Below are positions 1 to 14,000 of a stretch of DNA of 64,000 nucleotides, in pieces. The notes below the pieces were generated by a model. The model searched no databases. It had not been told where the DNA came from and saw only the letters and a program-made list of their open reading frames with translations. The DNA is from Arabidopsis thaliana (Eukaryota > Streptophyta > Magnoliopsida > Brassicales > Brassicaceae). Made by a program: the position numbers and the translations under genes. Position 1 is the first letter of the stretch, and every line of letters starts with the position of its first letter. The DNA lies in contig NC_003074.8 in the NCBI RefSeq assembly GCF_000001735.4, positions 5,022,101-5,086,100 of the forward strand, given 5' to 3'.

Positions 1-477
1 AGATGTCCAGATACGCCGATAGTTTTCTACATCAATGGAAATGGTGGCCTTCTTGAGCGAATGAAAGGAACTGGAGCTGATGTTATTGGACTTGACTGGA
101 CTGTAGATATGGCTGATGGAAGGAGGCGATTGGGAAGCGAGGTAAGTGTGCAGGGAAATGTTGATCCAGCTTACCTATTCTCTCCGCTTCCTGCTTTGAC
201 CGAAGAAATTGAAAGGTAGGTCACTTTGTTCAGCTGAATAAAAAAGTAGTGCTTATAATTCAAATTAAGAAACTGAAAGAAATGTATGTTTTGTGTCAGA
301 GTTGTGAAGTGTGCTGGACCAAAAGGGCATATTCTCAATCTAGGACACGGTGTCTTGGTAGGGACACCAGAGGAAGCCGTGGCTCATTTCTTTGAAACCG
401 CTAGAAACTTGGATTACCAAACACTTTTCCAAAATCATGTTCCTGCAGAAAAAGCTGAACCTGAATTGGTTGTCTGA
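1..477 (+). CDS. HEME1: Uroporphyrinogen decarboxylase, 3' end (partial gene)
   Basis: Uroporphyrinogen-III decarboxylase converts uroporphyrinogen III to coproporphyrinogen III in plastid tetrapyrrole (heme and chlorophyll) synthesis. Only the last two exons are inside the window: 1-215, open at base 1 in frame 1, and 300-477. The junction splits an Arg codon and restores the C-terminal family signature, in which [16 protein letters not shown] follows [12 protein letters not shown]. The protein ends in ELVV. The family identity is seen in the sequence. The HEME1 (not HEME2) assignment rests on the PPC3 neighbour downstream, as remembered for AT3G14930/AT3G14940. About 0.5 kb of likely 3' UTR follows. 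The N-terminus and catalytic Asp region lie outside the window. Confidence 0.93.
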
Positions 478-3136
478 GAAATGGTGACTAGACAAGTGCC
501 TACGCCGAAGAATTTGCTGTTTAAGTTTTGTGAACATATGTCTGAATCTCTTAAACTTGGTGCAGGAATGAGAGAAAAAGTTCCATGTCTGACCCTTAAT
601 CGATGCTAGAGTTGGTAACTTGCTATGAGATATATGCGAAGCTGTCCAGTTTTTGTTTGGCTTGCTTGAGGATTTCCAATCTTCTGGACCAAGCTCTGCT
701 TAACGTTTAACAATGTATTGAGTTGCTCCTAGGCTTCAAATGTTGCTGCTTCTTTTGGAGATATGACTCTGGTTAAAGTTTAACCAAACATTCATTTATC
801 TGGTTAATCTCAAACCTTTGCTATGTTTGTTATCCCACTTTTTTCATATGGTTCTTTCTAGATCTCTGTATCTGGTGTGTCTTCTCTCGTGATCTCAACA
901 TTCGATGTGAAACCAGGTAGATTGTAATATTGTATCATAGACTGCAAAAGATAACGCAAAAGAGAAGTCTCTGATCTCAACCTGAATCAGACTTGTTAGG
1001 AGTCCCTCTTGTTTGGTTTAATTCAATTTTCCGGTTCGGATTTCTGGATTATAAACCGAATTAACTACAAACGGAAAAACGTACCGCGTTATTGCGGTAA
1101 CCAGCAACTTTAATTGGCCTATAGTAGAATCAAATGAAAAGAAAAGAGCAATTTTTTTTTTTTTTTTTTGGTTTTTTGGTTAAAGAAGAAAAGAGCAAAT
1201 TGGAAAAACAAATAGATAAGATAATTTATATGATTTAAAAGTCAAATGTAATCACAACATATAAATTTTAACTTATAAAATATAGTCACACCATTGCCTC
1301 ATCGTATTTGCTTTCATGAATCATCCCACCACTTGTAAGCTTTATTTTATTAAGAATGAAAACGGAGAAATATAAATTGAACACTATATACTATTGTCGT
1401 CACCCTCCCCGAATGTTTCTGATAAATAATGTTAACTATCATCTAATACGTCAACCGGATTATCACCGACACTGACCCCACACCTAACCACTGATGCACA
1501 AGTTTATATTAGTGTAGGTATCATCCACAATATATTATCCAATAATTGAACCTTGTTAATGTCTTTGGTTCATAAAGCGATCTATAATCAATTCAGCATT
1601 ATTGCTAAAATTCAAATTAAGAAGACGGCATGATTTGTTAAAACCATAAAGAAATACAAAAGGGTCAATGATAAAACTGTTTAAACGAATCAGTCTACCC
1701 AAGAGCCGTCTCTCGAATACTAGTTTTAAATTCATAAGCGTATAGAGTTTAGTGATTCCAGAACACTTTACAGGCCAAAATCTAATATTTCGATATTTTG
1801 AAACGACATTTTTAGTCCTATAATTAAATTTGCAACGTATTAGATTACTTTTAAAATGTGATACTGCGAAGAAAATGAATCAAAAGATTGAATCGAATAT
1901 TCGAACAGACGGACAAGAACCCACGAAGCGATACAGATCAGAAACTCTGCTTCTTTTTTTAACAAGAGATCACAAACTTGGTTGACTTGAGTTCATATTA
2001 TAATGACGTACTCAGTGATTCGAATATTCCATAAATAGTCGTAAGAATAAAGACCTTAATGTATACATTGTTCATTTCGTATGCCACATTGACGAAGATC
2101 ACTGATATAAATTTCAATTATATAAATGTAAAATAACAAAACAAAAAGTTACATGTTATCAAATAGTGTCATTAGCTAAATAACATGTTACTTGGCCACC
2201 ACATCACTTTTGTTGAGAAATTTCTAAAATTTGGCTATTTAGTGCATATACCCTTTAAAACTTGTTGTAAAAGCAAGGAAGAGGAAAAAAGATTGAACCT
2301 ATAGCAAAGGAAAAAGAAAAGAGAGTACATATTCTTAAGTCTTGATTACAATATTTTGTTCTTCAACATATTCTCTTAGAGTTGAGATAACATAAATTAT
2401 AATATAGATGCTCTATTGGGTAGCAGTAGATAGAAGAACATATGCTGAAAATCATTTTTATAGATCTAGCAAATCACCTTTATAAAGGATCCAGATTTTT
2501 TTTTTTTTAACTTTTTGAAAGTCAACTTGATCATATGTGAAAGTTAGAGTCAGAGATTTATGCATCTTCGTGCATAGACAAAATGCATGCACGAGCTCAC
2601 ACGATCCTGTTTTTTTTTCTTAATGAGGTAATTTTCTTGCTGTCATTTTTTTTTCTAAAGTTAAGATTCATATAAAAACCATATCAGGTAATTCCTTAAT
2701 TTTGTGTAATAATTAAGAAATCAGGATCATTAGATCTTTGACCACCAAAACTCAAATTTGTTCCCAAATACACTCAGTTAAAGTACTATCTTTAATCATT
2801 TCATATTCGTTACTTTGTAAATTAGTACAAAGTAAGTAACAAATTTTAGTTTACCCAATGAAATGGAATGAAGTTAATGAAAATATTCGTTCTTTTAGAA
2901 TATTCTTCTGCTCTTGACAGTGTTTAATTATTTAATTTTCTTACTTGAAAAAATAAAATTGACCAACAATTATTTTTCTTACCTCATGTAGATAACTTAC
3001 AAAATAAAACATATATATATGTATATATATATTTATTTTCAACTCAGAAATAAATAATTCTAACGAAAAAATATGAAATAATAAAAAAATCTGACTTAAA
3101 AAGCGCGCATCGCTCATGCCAACACACTCCCTCGTC
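478..3136. other. Intergenic: HEME1 3' UTR and PPC3 upstream region
   Basis: The first roughly 450 bases look like a 3' UTR, with T-rich stretches. The rest is AT-rich with poly-T runs (for example near 1150 and 2490) and a short alternating AT tract at about 3010-3032. I see no coding exon, structural RNA or clear transposon. It should hold the PPC3 promoter. Confidence 0.6.
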
Positions 3137-3144
3137 TATAAATA
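3137..3144 (+). promoter_or_regulatory. TATA box of PPC3
   Basis: A TATAAATA octamer lies in a short GC-richer stretch. It would place transcription start near 3170, ahead of a leader that contains a 5' UTR intron (3267-3439) before the ATG at 3484. Inferred from motif and position only. Confidence 0.6.
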
Positions 3145-3483
3145 CTTCACTCTGCTTTCCTCAATCACATCCATCTCTGAATCTGATTCCACATCTTAAA
3201 CCCTTATTCCCTAAACATCGAATTTGGTTCCTTCTCCCACAATCCGCAGAGATTTCTTCTTTTCAGGTTTGTCAATTCATTTTTTTTTTCAGTTTGAGTT
3301 TTGTTTTGTTTTTTCGTGATTTTCGGTCAGTCTACCAAATCCCCTGTTTTTCCGGCGATTCAGTTGTCAACAGATTTTGCTTTTCTTTTTCCCTTTTTGT
3401 GTAAAAAAACTCATTTCCTTTTTGATCTGATGATTACAGAAGAAGTAAGAGGGTGGCGAAGAAGATTTGATTGATCGGCGATA

Positions 3484-6400
3484 ATGGCGGGTCGGAACAT
3501 AGAGAAGATGGCATCTATTGATGCTCAGCTTCGGCAACTCGTTCCTGCTAAAGTCAGTGAAGACGATAAGCTTGTTGAGTACGATGCTCTTCTCCTTGAT
3601 CGCTTTCTCGACATTCTCCAGGATTTACACGGCGAGGATCTCCGTGAAACGGTACACATCCTTCTTCTTTGGATTGAATCGATACCCATTTGCTAGAGAT
3701 CCTAAAAATCTCATCTTTTTGTTTCGATTAGTGATTTTAAGTTTACCCGATTATTTAACCTACGTGTTAGTTATGTATAAAGGATGGAACTTTTTTGTTT
3801 AGATTCATTTATGTATTGATAAAATGATCTTGTGCACAGGTTCAAGAGTTATACGAGCTTTCTGCTGAGTATGAAGGGAAGCGTGAGCCTAGCAAGCTTG
3901 AGGAGCTAGGGAGTGTCCTAACGAGTTTGGATCCTGGTGACTCAATTGTTATCTCCAAGGCTTTCTCTCACATGCTTAACTTAGCCAATTTGGCTGAGGA
4001 GGTGCAGATTGCTCACCGTCGCAGGATCAAGAAGCTGAAGAAAGGTGATTTCGTTGATGAGAGTTCTGCAACTACTGAATCCGATATTGAAGAGACTTTT
4101 AAGAGGCTCGTTTCGGATCTTGGTAAGTCTCCTGAAGAGATCTTTGATGCCTTGAAGAATCAGACTGTGGATCTGGTTTTGACTGCTCATCCTACTCAGT
4201 CTGTGCGTAGATCATTGCTTCAGAAGCATGGGAGGTTAGTTTTTGACTTAGTTGTTTTCTGGAGAGAGTGAGAAAACTCTGTTTGCTTGTGTGTTGACCT
4301 GACATTAAATGTTTTCTCAGGATAAGGGACTGTCTTGCTCAACTCTATGCAAAGGACATTACTCCTGATGACAAGCAGGAGCTAGATGAGTCTCTGCAAA
4401 GAGAGGTAAGAACTCAACCTCACTGGATTGTAACATGTTGATTTGATATAATCCTCGGATAATAGATAGATTGGCCTTTGAAACTCTCCTTTTTTGTTTA
4501 GATTCAAGCTGCATTCCGAACAGATGAGATTAGAAGAACACCTCCAACCCCACAAGATGAAATGAGAGCTGGAATGAGTTATTTCCACGAGACAATCTGG
4601 AAAGGTGTCCCCAAGTTCTTGCGCCGTGTGGACACAGCTCTGAAAAACATTGGGATTGATGAACGTGTTCCTTACAATGCCCCATTGATTCAATTCTCTT
4701 CGTGGATGGGCGGTGATCGTGATGGTACATGCGTTTTTTTGGATTACTGGCAAACGAATCACTCTCTTGTTTTCTCTTGTTCACCCTCTAATCGTCGTAT
4801 CTGAATTTCAGGTAATCCGAGGGTCACACCTGAGGTCACTAGAGATGTGTGCTTGTTGGCTAGAATGATGGCTGCCAATCTCTACTATAACCAAATCGAG
4901 AATCTGATGTTTGAGGTTTTTATCTCTTTTTACTTGTACTCATTTCCCGGTTTTCATTCTTTAAGATTCTCTTGATTCATTCGTGTTCTTCTTGGCAGTT
5001 ATCTATGTGGCGTTGCACTGATGAATTCCGTGTGCGGGCGGATGAACTGCACAGGAACTCAAGGAAAGATGCTGCAAAACATTACATAGGTTAGAAGCTT
5101 TGGACATTTTCTTCTTAAAAGAAACACATACTGCAAGTATACAATGGTATTGGTTTTGCATTCTTAACTTATTTTTTTTCTTTAACTCAATGCAGAATTC
5201 TGGAAGACAATTCCTCCAACTGAGCCATACCGTGTGATTCTTGGTGATGTGAGGGATAAGCTGTATCACACACGTGAGCGTTCCCGCCAATTGCTGAGTA
5301 ATGGAATCTCGGATATTCCTGAAGAAGCTACCTTCACTAATGTGGAACAGGTGAGCAACCTCTATACTCTGAATTTGTTCCTTACTAAATTGTTTCCTGA
5401 TTTTAACAACTTGTTAGTTCTTGCCATTAGAGTTTCTATCATTATCCAGCCTTACACTTGTTTCCCTCAATAATATTCACGGAATTCAATTGTGTTTACT
5501 GTTCTTTTATTCTATTTATGCAGTTCTTGGAGCCTCTTGAGCTCTGTTACCGATCACTATGTTCATGTGGTGACAGCCCGATAGCTGATGGAAGCCTTCT
5601 TGATTTCTTGAGGCAAGTCTCTACCTTTGGACTCTCCCTTGTGAGACTTGACATCAGGCAAGAGTCTGAACGCCACACAGATGTCTTGGATGCTATCACC
5701 AAGCACTTGGACATCGGTTCCTCCTATAGAGACTGGTCTGAAGAAGGCCGACAGGAATGGCTTCTTGCTGAACTAAGCGGCAAACGTCCACTTTTCGGAC
5801 CTGATCTTCCCAAAACCGAAGAAATTTCTGATGTCCTGGACACATTCAAAGTCATATCTGAGCTGCCTTCAGATTGTTTTGGAGCTTATATTATCTCTAT
5901 GGCAACTTCACCTAGTGATGTGCTTGCGGTTGAGCTTTTACAGCGCGAATGCCATGTGAAAAATCCACTTAGAGTTGTTCCACTCTTTGAGAAGCTAGCT
6001 GATCTTGAAGCAGCTCCTGCCGCTGTTGCAAGACTCTTTTCTATAGACTGGTACAAAAACCGTATTAACGGTAAACAAGAGGTTATGATTGGTTACTCAG
6101 ATTCAGGGAAAGATGCAGGGCGTCTCTCAGCTGCTTGGGAGCTATACAAAGCTCAAGAAGAGCTTGTGAAGGTTGCTAAGAAATATGGAGTGAAGCTAAC
6201 TATGTTCCATGGCCGTGGTGGCACAGTCGGAAGAGGAGGTGGTCCTACTCATCTTGCTATATTGTCTCAGCCACCAGATACAGTTAATGGCTCTCTTCGA
6301 GTCACGGTTCAGGGTGAAGTCATTGAGCAATCATTTGGGGAGGCACACTTATGCTTTAGAACACTTCAACGTTTCACAGCAGCTACTCTAGAGCACGGAA

Positions 6401-7376
6401 TGAACCCTCCGATTTCACCAAAACCCGAGTGGCGTGCTTTGCTTGATGAAATGGCGGTTGTTGCAACTGAGGAATACCGATCTGTCGTTTTCCAAGAACC
6501 TCGATTCGTCGAGTATTTCCGCCTCGTAAGTATTCATTCATATCAATCCAAATTTCACCAAAGTTTTTGTGTGTTTTAAGTACCTAAAACCGTTGGTTTG
6601 GTTTGCAGGCTACTCCGGAGCTGGAGTATGGACGTATGAATATTGGAAGTAGACCTTCAAAGCGAAAACCAAGCGGTGGGATCGAATCTCTCCGTGCAAT
6701 CCCATGGATCTTTGCTTGGACGCAAACAAGATTCCATCTTCCTGTATGGTTAGGTTTCGGAGCAGCATTTAGGTATGCGATCAAGAAGGATGTGAGAAAC
6801 CTTCACATGCTGCAAGATATGTATAAACAATGGCCCTTTTTCCGAGTCACCATCGATCTAATTGAAATGGTGTTCGCCAAGGGAGACCCCGGGATCGCTG
6901 CTTTGTACGACAAACTTCTTGTCTCAGAAGATTTATGGGCTTTTGGAGAGAAACTCAGAGCCAACTTTGATGAAACCAAGAACCTCGTCCTCCAGGTATA
7001 ACATAACAAAAAACAGGGTCCTCTGTTTCATATTTGTTGGGTTTGTTCTTGCAATAACACTAAACTTGCGTTGTTGCAGACTGCTGGACATAAAGACCTT
7101 CTTGAAGGAGATCCTTACTTGAAACAGAGACTAAGGCTACGTGACTCTTACATTACGACCCTCAACGTTTGCCAAGCCTACACATTGAAGAGGATCCGTG
7201 ATGCAAACTACAATGTGACTCTGCGACCACACATTTCTAAAGAGATCATGCAATCAAGCAAATCAGCACAAGAGCTCGTCAAGCTTAACCCCACGAGTGA
7301 ATACGCGCCTGGACTTGAGGACACACTTATCTTAACCATGAAGGGTATTGCTGCAGGATTGCAAAACACCGGTTAA
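3484..7376 (+). CDS. PPC3: Phosphoenolpyruvate carboxylase (plant type)
   Basis: Cytosolic PEPC carboxylates phosphoenolpyruvate with bicarbonate to oxaloacetate, feeding the TCA cycle and pH/malate balance. Ten coding exons: 3484-3651, 3840-4234, 4321-4405, 4502-4724, 4812-4915, 4999-5089, 5196-5350, 5524-6525, 6609-6995, 7080-7376. They give 968 residues, the usual plant-type length. Visible hallmarks are the N-terminal phosphorylation site SIDAQLR with Ser11, catalytic His173 in LTAHPTQ, the [11 protein letters not shown] segment, the [12 protein letters not shown] loop from about residue 635, and the invariant C-terminal QNTG. All ten exons join in frame. A 5' UTR intron (3267-3439) ends 44 bases before the ATG. 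The C-terminal QNTG separates it from bacterial-type PEPC. The PPC3 rather than PPC1/PPC2 call comes from the HEME1-TTL2 context (AT3G14940). Confidence 0.97.
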
Positions 7377-8115
7377 GTGAGTCAGTGAAAGAAAACAAAA
7401 CTTCGAATCTCTCTTTTTTATCTACCCTTTTTAATAATCTCTTTTTTTCTAGAATCCAAAATAATTACGGTTGGATTACAGTTTACTTTATGTATCCACC
7501 GTTGAAATCTTAATCTTCCATTGTATCAAACGTCACTGACTCTGTTTCTGGAAGTGTAAACAAGAACAGAGACAGTGAATCTTAATGTTATCTTCTTTGT
7601 CTTTTTCTTTCTGGTCTCTGTCTCAGAATCGTTTACATTTGTTAATACGTTTAAATTGCACGTCGTCTAAAGTCTGACTGTGGTCCCTGAAACATGTTAA
7701 TAGAACTATGCCGTTAAAGAAGGGAGGTGCTTTGAGGAAACGACACCATTTTTTGTTTTGCTGTTTAAGACACATGGCTCGCATTTGGTCTGCATGTATT
7801 ATAGCGTACAGTTCTCACTGTAACACTGCTTAAGACTTAATTCCACCCTAGTGTTAATCAAAGAGACAAAGAATACGTAGACAAAGACTTTTTTTATTGA
7901 TGGAAAAATGTTTTGACAACATGAATGAATGGTTTTCTCTCTGCTTATTTTATATGGTTTCACCACCTAGGTAGCCAAAATCTGCTCTATTTACACATTA
8001 CTAATCTCTCTCTTTCAATTTCTAAATCTAACAGAGCAATAAATGAATCAAATCAGATTACTGACAAGTTCTCCCCTTTTTTTTGTTTTTGTGAATATTA
8101 AGTGTTTTGAGTTTG
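7377..8115. other. Convergent intergenic: PPC3 and TTL2 3' regions
   Basis: The two genes converge with 739 bases between stop codons. Both sides contain T-rich 3' UTR-like sequence. No further ORF or RNA gene is evident. Transcript overlap at the 3' ends is possible but cannot be judged from sequence. Confidence 0.6.
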
Positions 8116-10792
8116 CTAAAGGCCATAGTGCCTCACTGTTTTCTCCAGCGCTTCCTTGCTTGGACACACAATCTCTTTCATCCGAATCCCAAGTTTGTAT
8201 ATCTTAAATGTTGGCACAACTCTCACTCTTTCTGCATTACCCACTTCTGGACATTTTACAATCTCCACCTGTTGAAAGACAATTTCACAAGTAAGTTTAC
8301 TTGTTCTTTGGTTTACATATAAACAGTTGTTTCAAAGTTTTTGTTTTTTCACCTTGAGGAAATGCAAAGATGGGTAACGAACACATAGTGCGTCCACGAA
8401 AGTGGATATCTCCTTGCATTGTGGATCAGAAGCTCTAAAAAAGTGTACAACTGAAACTCCTGCCAATGAAGTATATGTACAACAAGTTAATAATGAAAGT
8501 TCACTGACTATAAGAGCATAGAAGATTAAGATATCACTTACCAGGACGAGTTAATGCAGCTTTTAACTCTTCAAGACTAGATATTTCCTCAACTTCACCT
8601 CCAAATTCCATGTTTAGAACTACTTCGCCGCGAGATTTCTTTAATGCAACTTGAGCATGAAATAAAGATTCAGCAATTTCCTTGTCATAAGGCAGTTCCT
8701 TTCTTAAGATCTCATAATCACTCACTGCTTCAGCCCATCTTTCCAACTACAGTTTCATCAAAAAGAAACTTAGCGCAAGTGAAATGCAAAACTAAGTCAT
8801 CATACCATATATATTTTACCTTGGTATATAAAGCAGCTCTTTGAAGACGAGGCTTTGTGTAACTCGGTAGTATAAGCAATGCATGGTTACAATCTTCTAT
8901 TGAGCTCTCCCACATTCCAACCTTAAAGAAACAATCTGCTCTGTAACATAACAGAGTAGCATTGGATGGATCATACTTAAGGCCTTCTGCATAAGCTGAT
9001 CTTGCTTCAGTGTATCTTTCTAGTTCATAAAGATCGTTACCACGATCACGCGCTCTAGTTATTAATCTAACATTTTTATACAAAATTTCAACTTCATTGT
9101 TTTGTGGATCAATCTTTGAAGCTTTCTCTGCAGTTACAACTGCATTTTCAAACCTGCAAGAATTCATCATCTTCACTCCTTTTACCAATATGACATCACA
9201 ATAAAACAATAATCAATCAACATGTGTATAATTTTTCACCTTCCTAGAGCCAACTCCATTTGGGATTTGACAAAAGATGTGTAAGCTTCAGCGATCATAT
9301 CGAAAAACCGAGTATGTGAGAAAGAAGCTGGGAATGGTTCCACTTTGGGGACACATTCTAGTACTCTTTGAGCATCATCAAGCCGAAGAAGTTTCAGTAG
9401 TGCTTCAGCTTTACACATAGCTAGCTACAAAATTTTTATATATGTAAAACACTTCATTTATTCATAAAGTAACACAAATCAACACAAGAATCTTTGTTCT
9501 TTACCTGAGGAGAAGAATCAGCTCCAGACGCAATGGCTGCACTTACTTCAGTCAAAACAATACTCCATTCACCGCGTCTTCTTGCATATGTGCATTTGTT
9601 CAAGTGTTTATCTACTTGTTGAAGCATCTTCACCACCGTTGGATCTAATGGTTCCTCCACTGAATATAAATGTATCCCTGCATTATCCACATAACCTAAT
9701 CTGCAAACCAAGTAAAGACCAAACTGATTATAGATATCTTTTCTCGACCAACATTCTATAATAAAGATTTTGATGTTACCTAAGAAGCAATGAGGCTAAA
9801 CGGTGATGAGCCCTTGCAAAGTTTGGATCTAATTTGATAGCTATTTCACATTCATTCACAGCTTCACCAATCTGACCCAAACTCGACAATGCAGCTGCAC
9901 GGTTGCTATGGTAAGTAGCATTACTCGGTGATAGCTCTATTGCTCGATCATACAACTTCAAAGCCTCAGCGAAACAACCTTTCCTGAACATTTCGTTACC
10001 AAACCTCTTTACTTCTTCAGGATTAGAACCATATATAGCTATCTTCCACGATGTATATGCATCAGGACCACCGGTAGAGTTATTACTGAGAGTTAAAGGC
10101 AAAACAGAGGAAGAATCAGACATCATCGTTGGCTTCACCGGAGATAAGTTGTTTCCTCGTATAATGCTACCGTAACCGTATGATTTAGCACCTGGTCCAA
10201 GAACCATGCTTCTTGGTTTTTCTTGAGTCATGCCTGTAATCTGTACCTTCCCCGATGGGACAAGGTTCCCGGCGGGAAGTATTTTGAGGCTCTGTTTCGA
10301 CGAAACAGAGCTTTTATTACCAGATGGTTTTGTCGTAACCGAAGCTGAGTTTGATGATGGTCTTATTATATTCCCGGTTTTAGCACCAACTTGACTGCTT
10401 GCACGTGATTGAGCACGGGCAGGACTATATGACCCACCAAATTGAGCGGCGGAGGAGGGAGTAGTACTAGACTTTGAAGATTTCGCGGCGGAAGAGAGAT
10501 TGCTAGATTTAGACTTAGAGGCGGAGGGAACGGGCTGAACGGAATCTGGTTTTCTTGTAACCGGGGGAGTATGTCCGGCATGACCTGTGACCGATCCAGA
10601 AGAGCTAGAACTGAAACTACTGGTGGAAGAAGAGAGTCCACTCGGCTGAGTCTGAAGCGGTGTAATTGGTGATCCAAGATCGACATTAATAGTATCTGGT
10701 TTATCATTGTTATTATCTTCCATATTCAACGAGTCACAGAGCTTATCGGCGACACAGTTAGATTCTAGTATAGGTTTCTTGAGCTTCGACAT
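8116..10792 (-). CDS. TTL2: Tetratricopeptide-repeat thioredoxin-like protein
   Basis: Co-chaperone/scaffold-type TTL protein of plants. Exons in transcript order: 10792-9780, 9700-9505, 9424-9240, 9153-8820, 8746-8542, 8459-8353, 8268-8116, giving 730 residues. The N-terminal about 240 residues are Ser-rich and low complexity. TPR motifs follow, for example [20 protein letters not shown] and the next helix pair before residue 338, and more in exons 3-5. The C-terminal about 110 residues are thioredoxin-like (GVSVVHFF ... VVPTFKIYK). The redox CxxC is missing: the matching segment reads SDPQCKEIS, with one Cys, as is usual in this family. The leader just upstream (10793-11042) is rich in CT/GA. 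The family is clear. TTL2 rather than TTL1/3/4 rests on position next to PPC3. TTL2 is reported to act in male sporogenesis. Confidence 0.93.
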
Positions 10793-11045
10793 TGTTGTAT
10801 CTTAGCAAGATTACAAAAAAGAATAAGATACCTGATGATGACCGTTAATGGCGAATACAAGGTAGAGACGAAACTGTAGGATCATAAATATTCTGATCAA
10901 TGCATGGAAAATGAGAGAGAATAGAAAGATTGGATCTTGCGATGTCGAAGATTGAATTCAGAAAAGAAAGAAAAAAAGAGAGAGAGAAAAGTTTCAGAGA
11001 AGAATAGAAGAGAGGTAGGAGACGAAGAAGATCAGCGAGTGACAC

Positions 11046-14000
11046 AAAAAAATAATTTAATATGTGAGTTTAATTAAATTATTTTATTTCATGCCAACAA
11101 AAAAAAAGTGATTTATACTTTTATGGTTTGTCACATTACTATGTAATACAACATTAAGTAGGAAATCTTATACTATAAGGATAAAATTAAGTTCGATTTT
11201 AAGAGAACATTATAGGTTGTTATTGATTGTCATCAGATTTTGGTTTAATTTGTTCTTTTGTTGTTATTTGTAAAAGAATTTCACGAGATTTTGCTTAGTC
11301 AAATGAAAACTAGTGTCACTATGATCTAAATTTTGCGATTTGAGAATAAATTTAGGATTTGGTTTTAGCTATTTTAATAATATTCAATTCTTGACTGAAT
11401 CCTTCTCGTGGCTTGCGCTGCGACTATGTCCACGCTACAACATAACACTCTATGTATGTCTCTATACACAATTATAAAATGTGAACCTTCATAAAATCGG
11501 CTCTGATTATTTAACACAAATAATTGGAAATAGTACTTGTTGACAAAAAATAGTCCCCCTACTGCTTCACCTTCACGAGACAGTTTTCATTTATTTTATC
11601 TTCTCTTTCTCAATTTCGAAGGAATGTCTTATCATTAATTTAGTACACAATAATAAAAAATATATATATAAATAATCTGCTAATCCAACTTTGTTTTATT
11701 TGGTTTTACGTACCACTTGATAAAATCCTACGTGTGTCACATATGTAACGCATATATATGGCAATTCACATAAGCAAGCGCCAAGGCGCATGCAGAATCG
11801 TTTCATCTACGTATCGGTCATGTAGATATAGCTTACCGATGGATCGGTTAAGTTTTGTTTCTTTTGTATATGCCCACACGCTTTAAATACTTATGTCCAA
11901 CACTTCTGTTATACAGTATAAAGATATAGATTGCAAAAAAAACAAAGAAAAAAGATAAAGATTGTAAATCATTAAAATTGGCCTACTTAATTCTTAATTC
12001 ACAATGCTCGCTTTTTACTATTTTAACGTGAAATACAGTGGTTGGTGTGGGTCTAATAAATTTGAATATTTGATCCTATTGACACTTGGGAGGCAATCTC
12101 CGAGTAAAGCATTCACAATACTATACACATTACACACAAATACATGCATGCACACATATATATGTGTGTTACTAGAATCCTATATATGTATATTTACAGC
12201 TGTTATTACTTATTTAGATGCGTAAAAATAAATGCAAAATACATTTTTAGATAAATATACGACCATGAATATTTACTTGGTTGGTAGGTTCATGGACCTA
12301 CTTCTAATTAGATAATGGAGGTTGTGATTAACATGTCTAGATTTTGTAGTAAGAGTGGGTAAGTACGCACTTAATTCTGTAACAGAAAGTTACGCATTTA
12401 ATTGGCTAATACTATAATATTCCATTCGTTTCGTAGTCAGTCCATTTCACACACAAAAAATGTCGTTTCAACATTTTATTTTTGTTTCACAAAGAGTATC
12501 ATTTTTTTTTTAATACAGATTTTAAAAGTAAATCTCAATTTTTATCTTTATTGATTCGGCTTATTACTTAGAGAGAAAAGGCTATATAGTGTGTTACTAA
12601 ATGGTAGAACATAATTTTTATTCTTTTTTAAAAAAAGAGAATAGAATTTGTATATTTTTAATTTGTGTGAAACAGAAAATATTATTTGATGTTTTAACAA
12701 CAATGCATACTGATTAATATATATATTTTGCAACAAAAACAACAACATAAATTAGTCCTTGTTTTATACCAACATTTTACGTAAACAACTAAACATCACT
12801 AATTATTTGAAACCATAAACACAATTCGGATTTAAATAACAAAGTATCTACGCTTCATAATTTCGAAAGTATTTACGTGTAAAAGAATATGTGATGAAAT
12901 ATGTATGTAAATGTTTAGGAAGGATCGAATTTTGAGAATTCATCGGATGATTGACTTTGATTCGAGAGTGTTTCGAATAATATTAGATTTGCTGGATATT
13001 AGTGAATTTTGTAGTGAACAATTCAACCACTAATAGATAAAATAATGTTAATTATGCTTCTCAATTGAGACATAGTTTTCGTTGGATTATTCTGCATAAA
13101 ATGTTCACCAAAAGTTCCATATAGTCGGTTCTATATAGAATTCGGAAGGATTAACCATTCCTCAATGCTCAATTAGAGAACTACTTAACACTTAAACACA
13201 TACTTTGGTAACTTTAAAATACAATGGTGCTTTTCTAACGACATTCACCCATAACTAATTTGGTGTGTATATCTGATGGTTTTTAGTGAAGCCATGACGT
13301 TTCTAAATATGAGGTAAGACTAATCATATCATTGGGCAGCAGTGTAAGATGGGTCCTGATCTTGTTCTTATTTTTATAGTAGTGTGGGGTTTGACAGCTT
13401 TTAACTTGCTTACACAAAGATAGTTAGATTCCAACTTTCTCTTATGTAAAAACCATAACAGACCCCATTTTTTTGGCTACTTCTACTTTAGTTTTTAAAT
13501 TTTCGCAGACCCAAAGAAAGATATTTAACAAATATGATAAAAATTCTCAATCTTAATGTGACAACATTTTTATAGGAAAAAAATACTTCACGGACAAGTA
13601 AACATCCTAACTTTTGGTTTTCTTTTAGTAACAAATATATTGATTAAGACTTCACGACAAATTAAATGCCAGCTATATTATTGTCAATAGGTTCATGTAA
13701 TACTTATTAGTTGTCTGGTTGTCAAAAAAAAAAAAACATTCTCTTAACTTTCGATCTCTCATTTCTCCCTTTTCCCTGTGTAAGCCTTTAAGATTCACAT
13801 AAAATAGTATATTTATGTATGAAATTCTCAAACTATGTAGCTTTGATAGTTTCACACTATAACAATGTTTAATCTTATACTTGTACAACAAGGTATCGCC
13901 CAAAACTTGTGATACACCAAAATTACTAACCCTAGTTTAAAAATTCCCTAAAGCCGTCTAAGCGAGATCAACTCTCGTTGCTTTTTCTTGCATTCCCACC

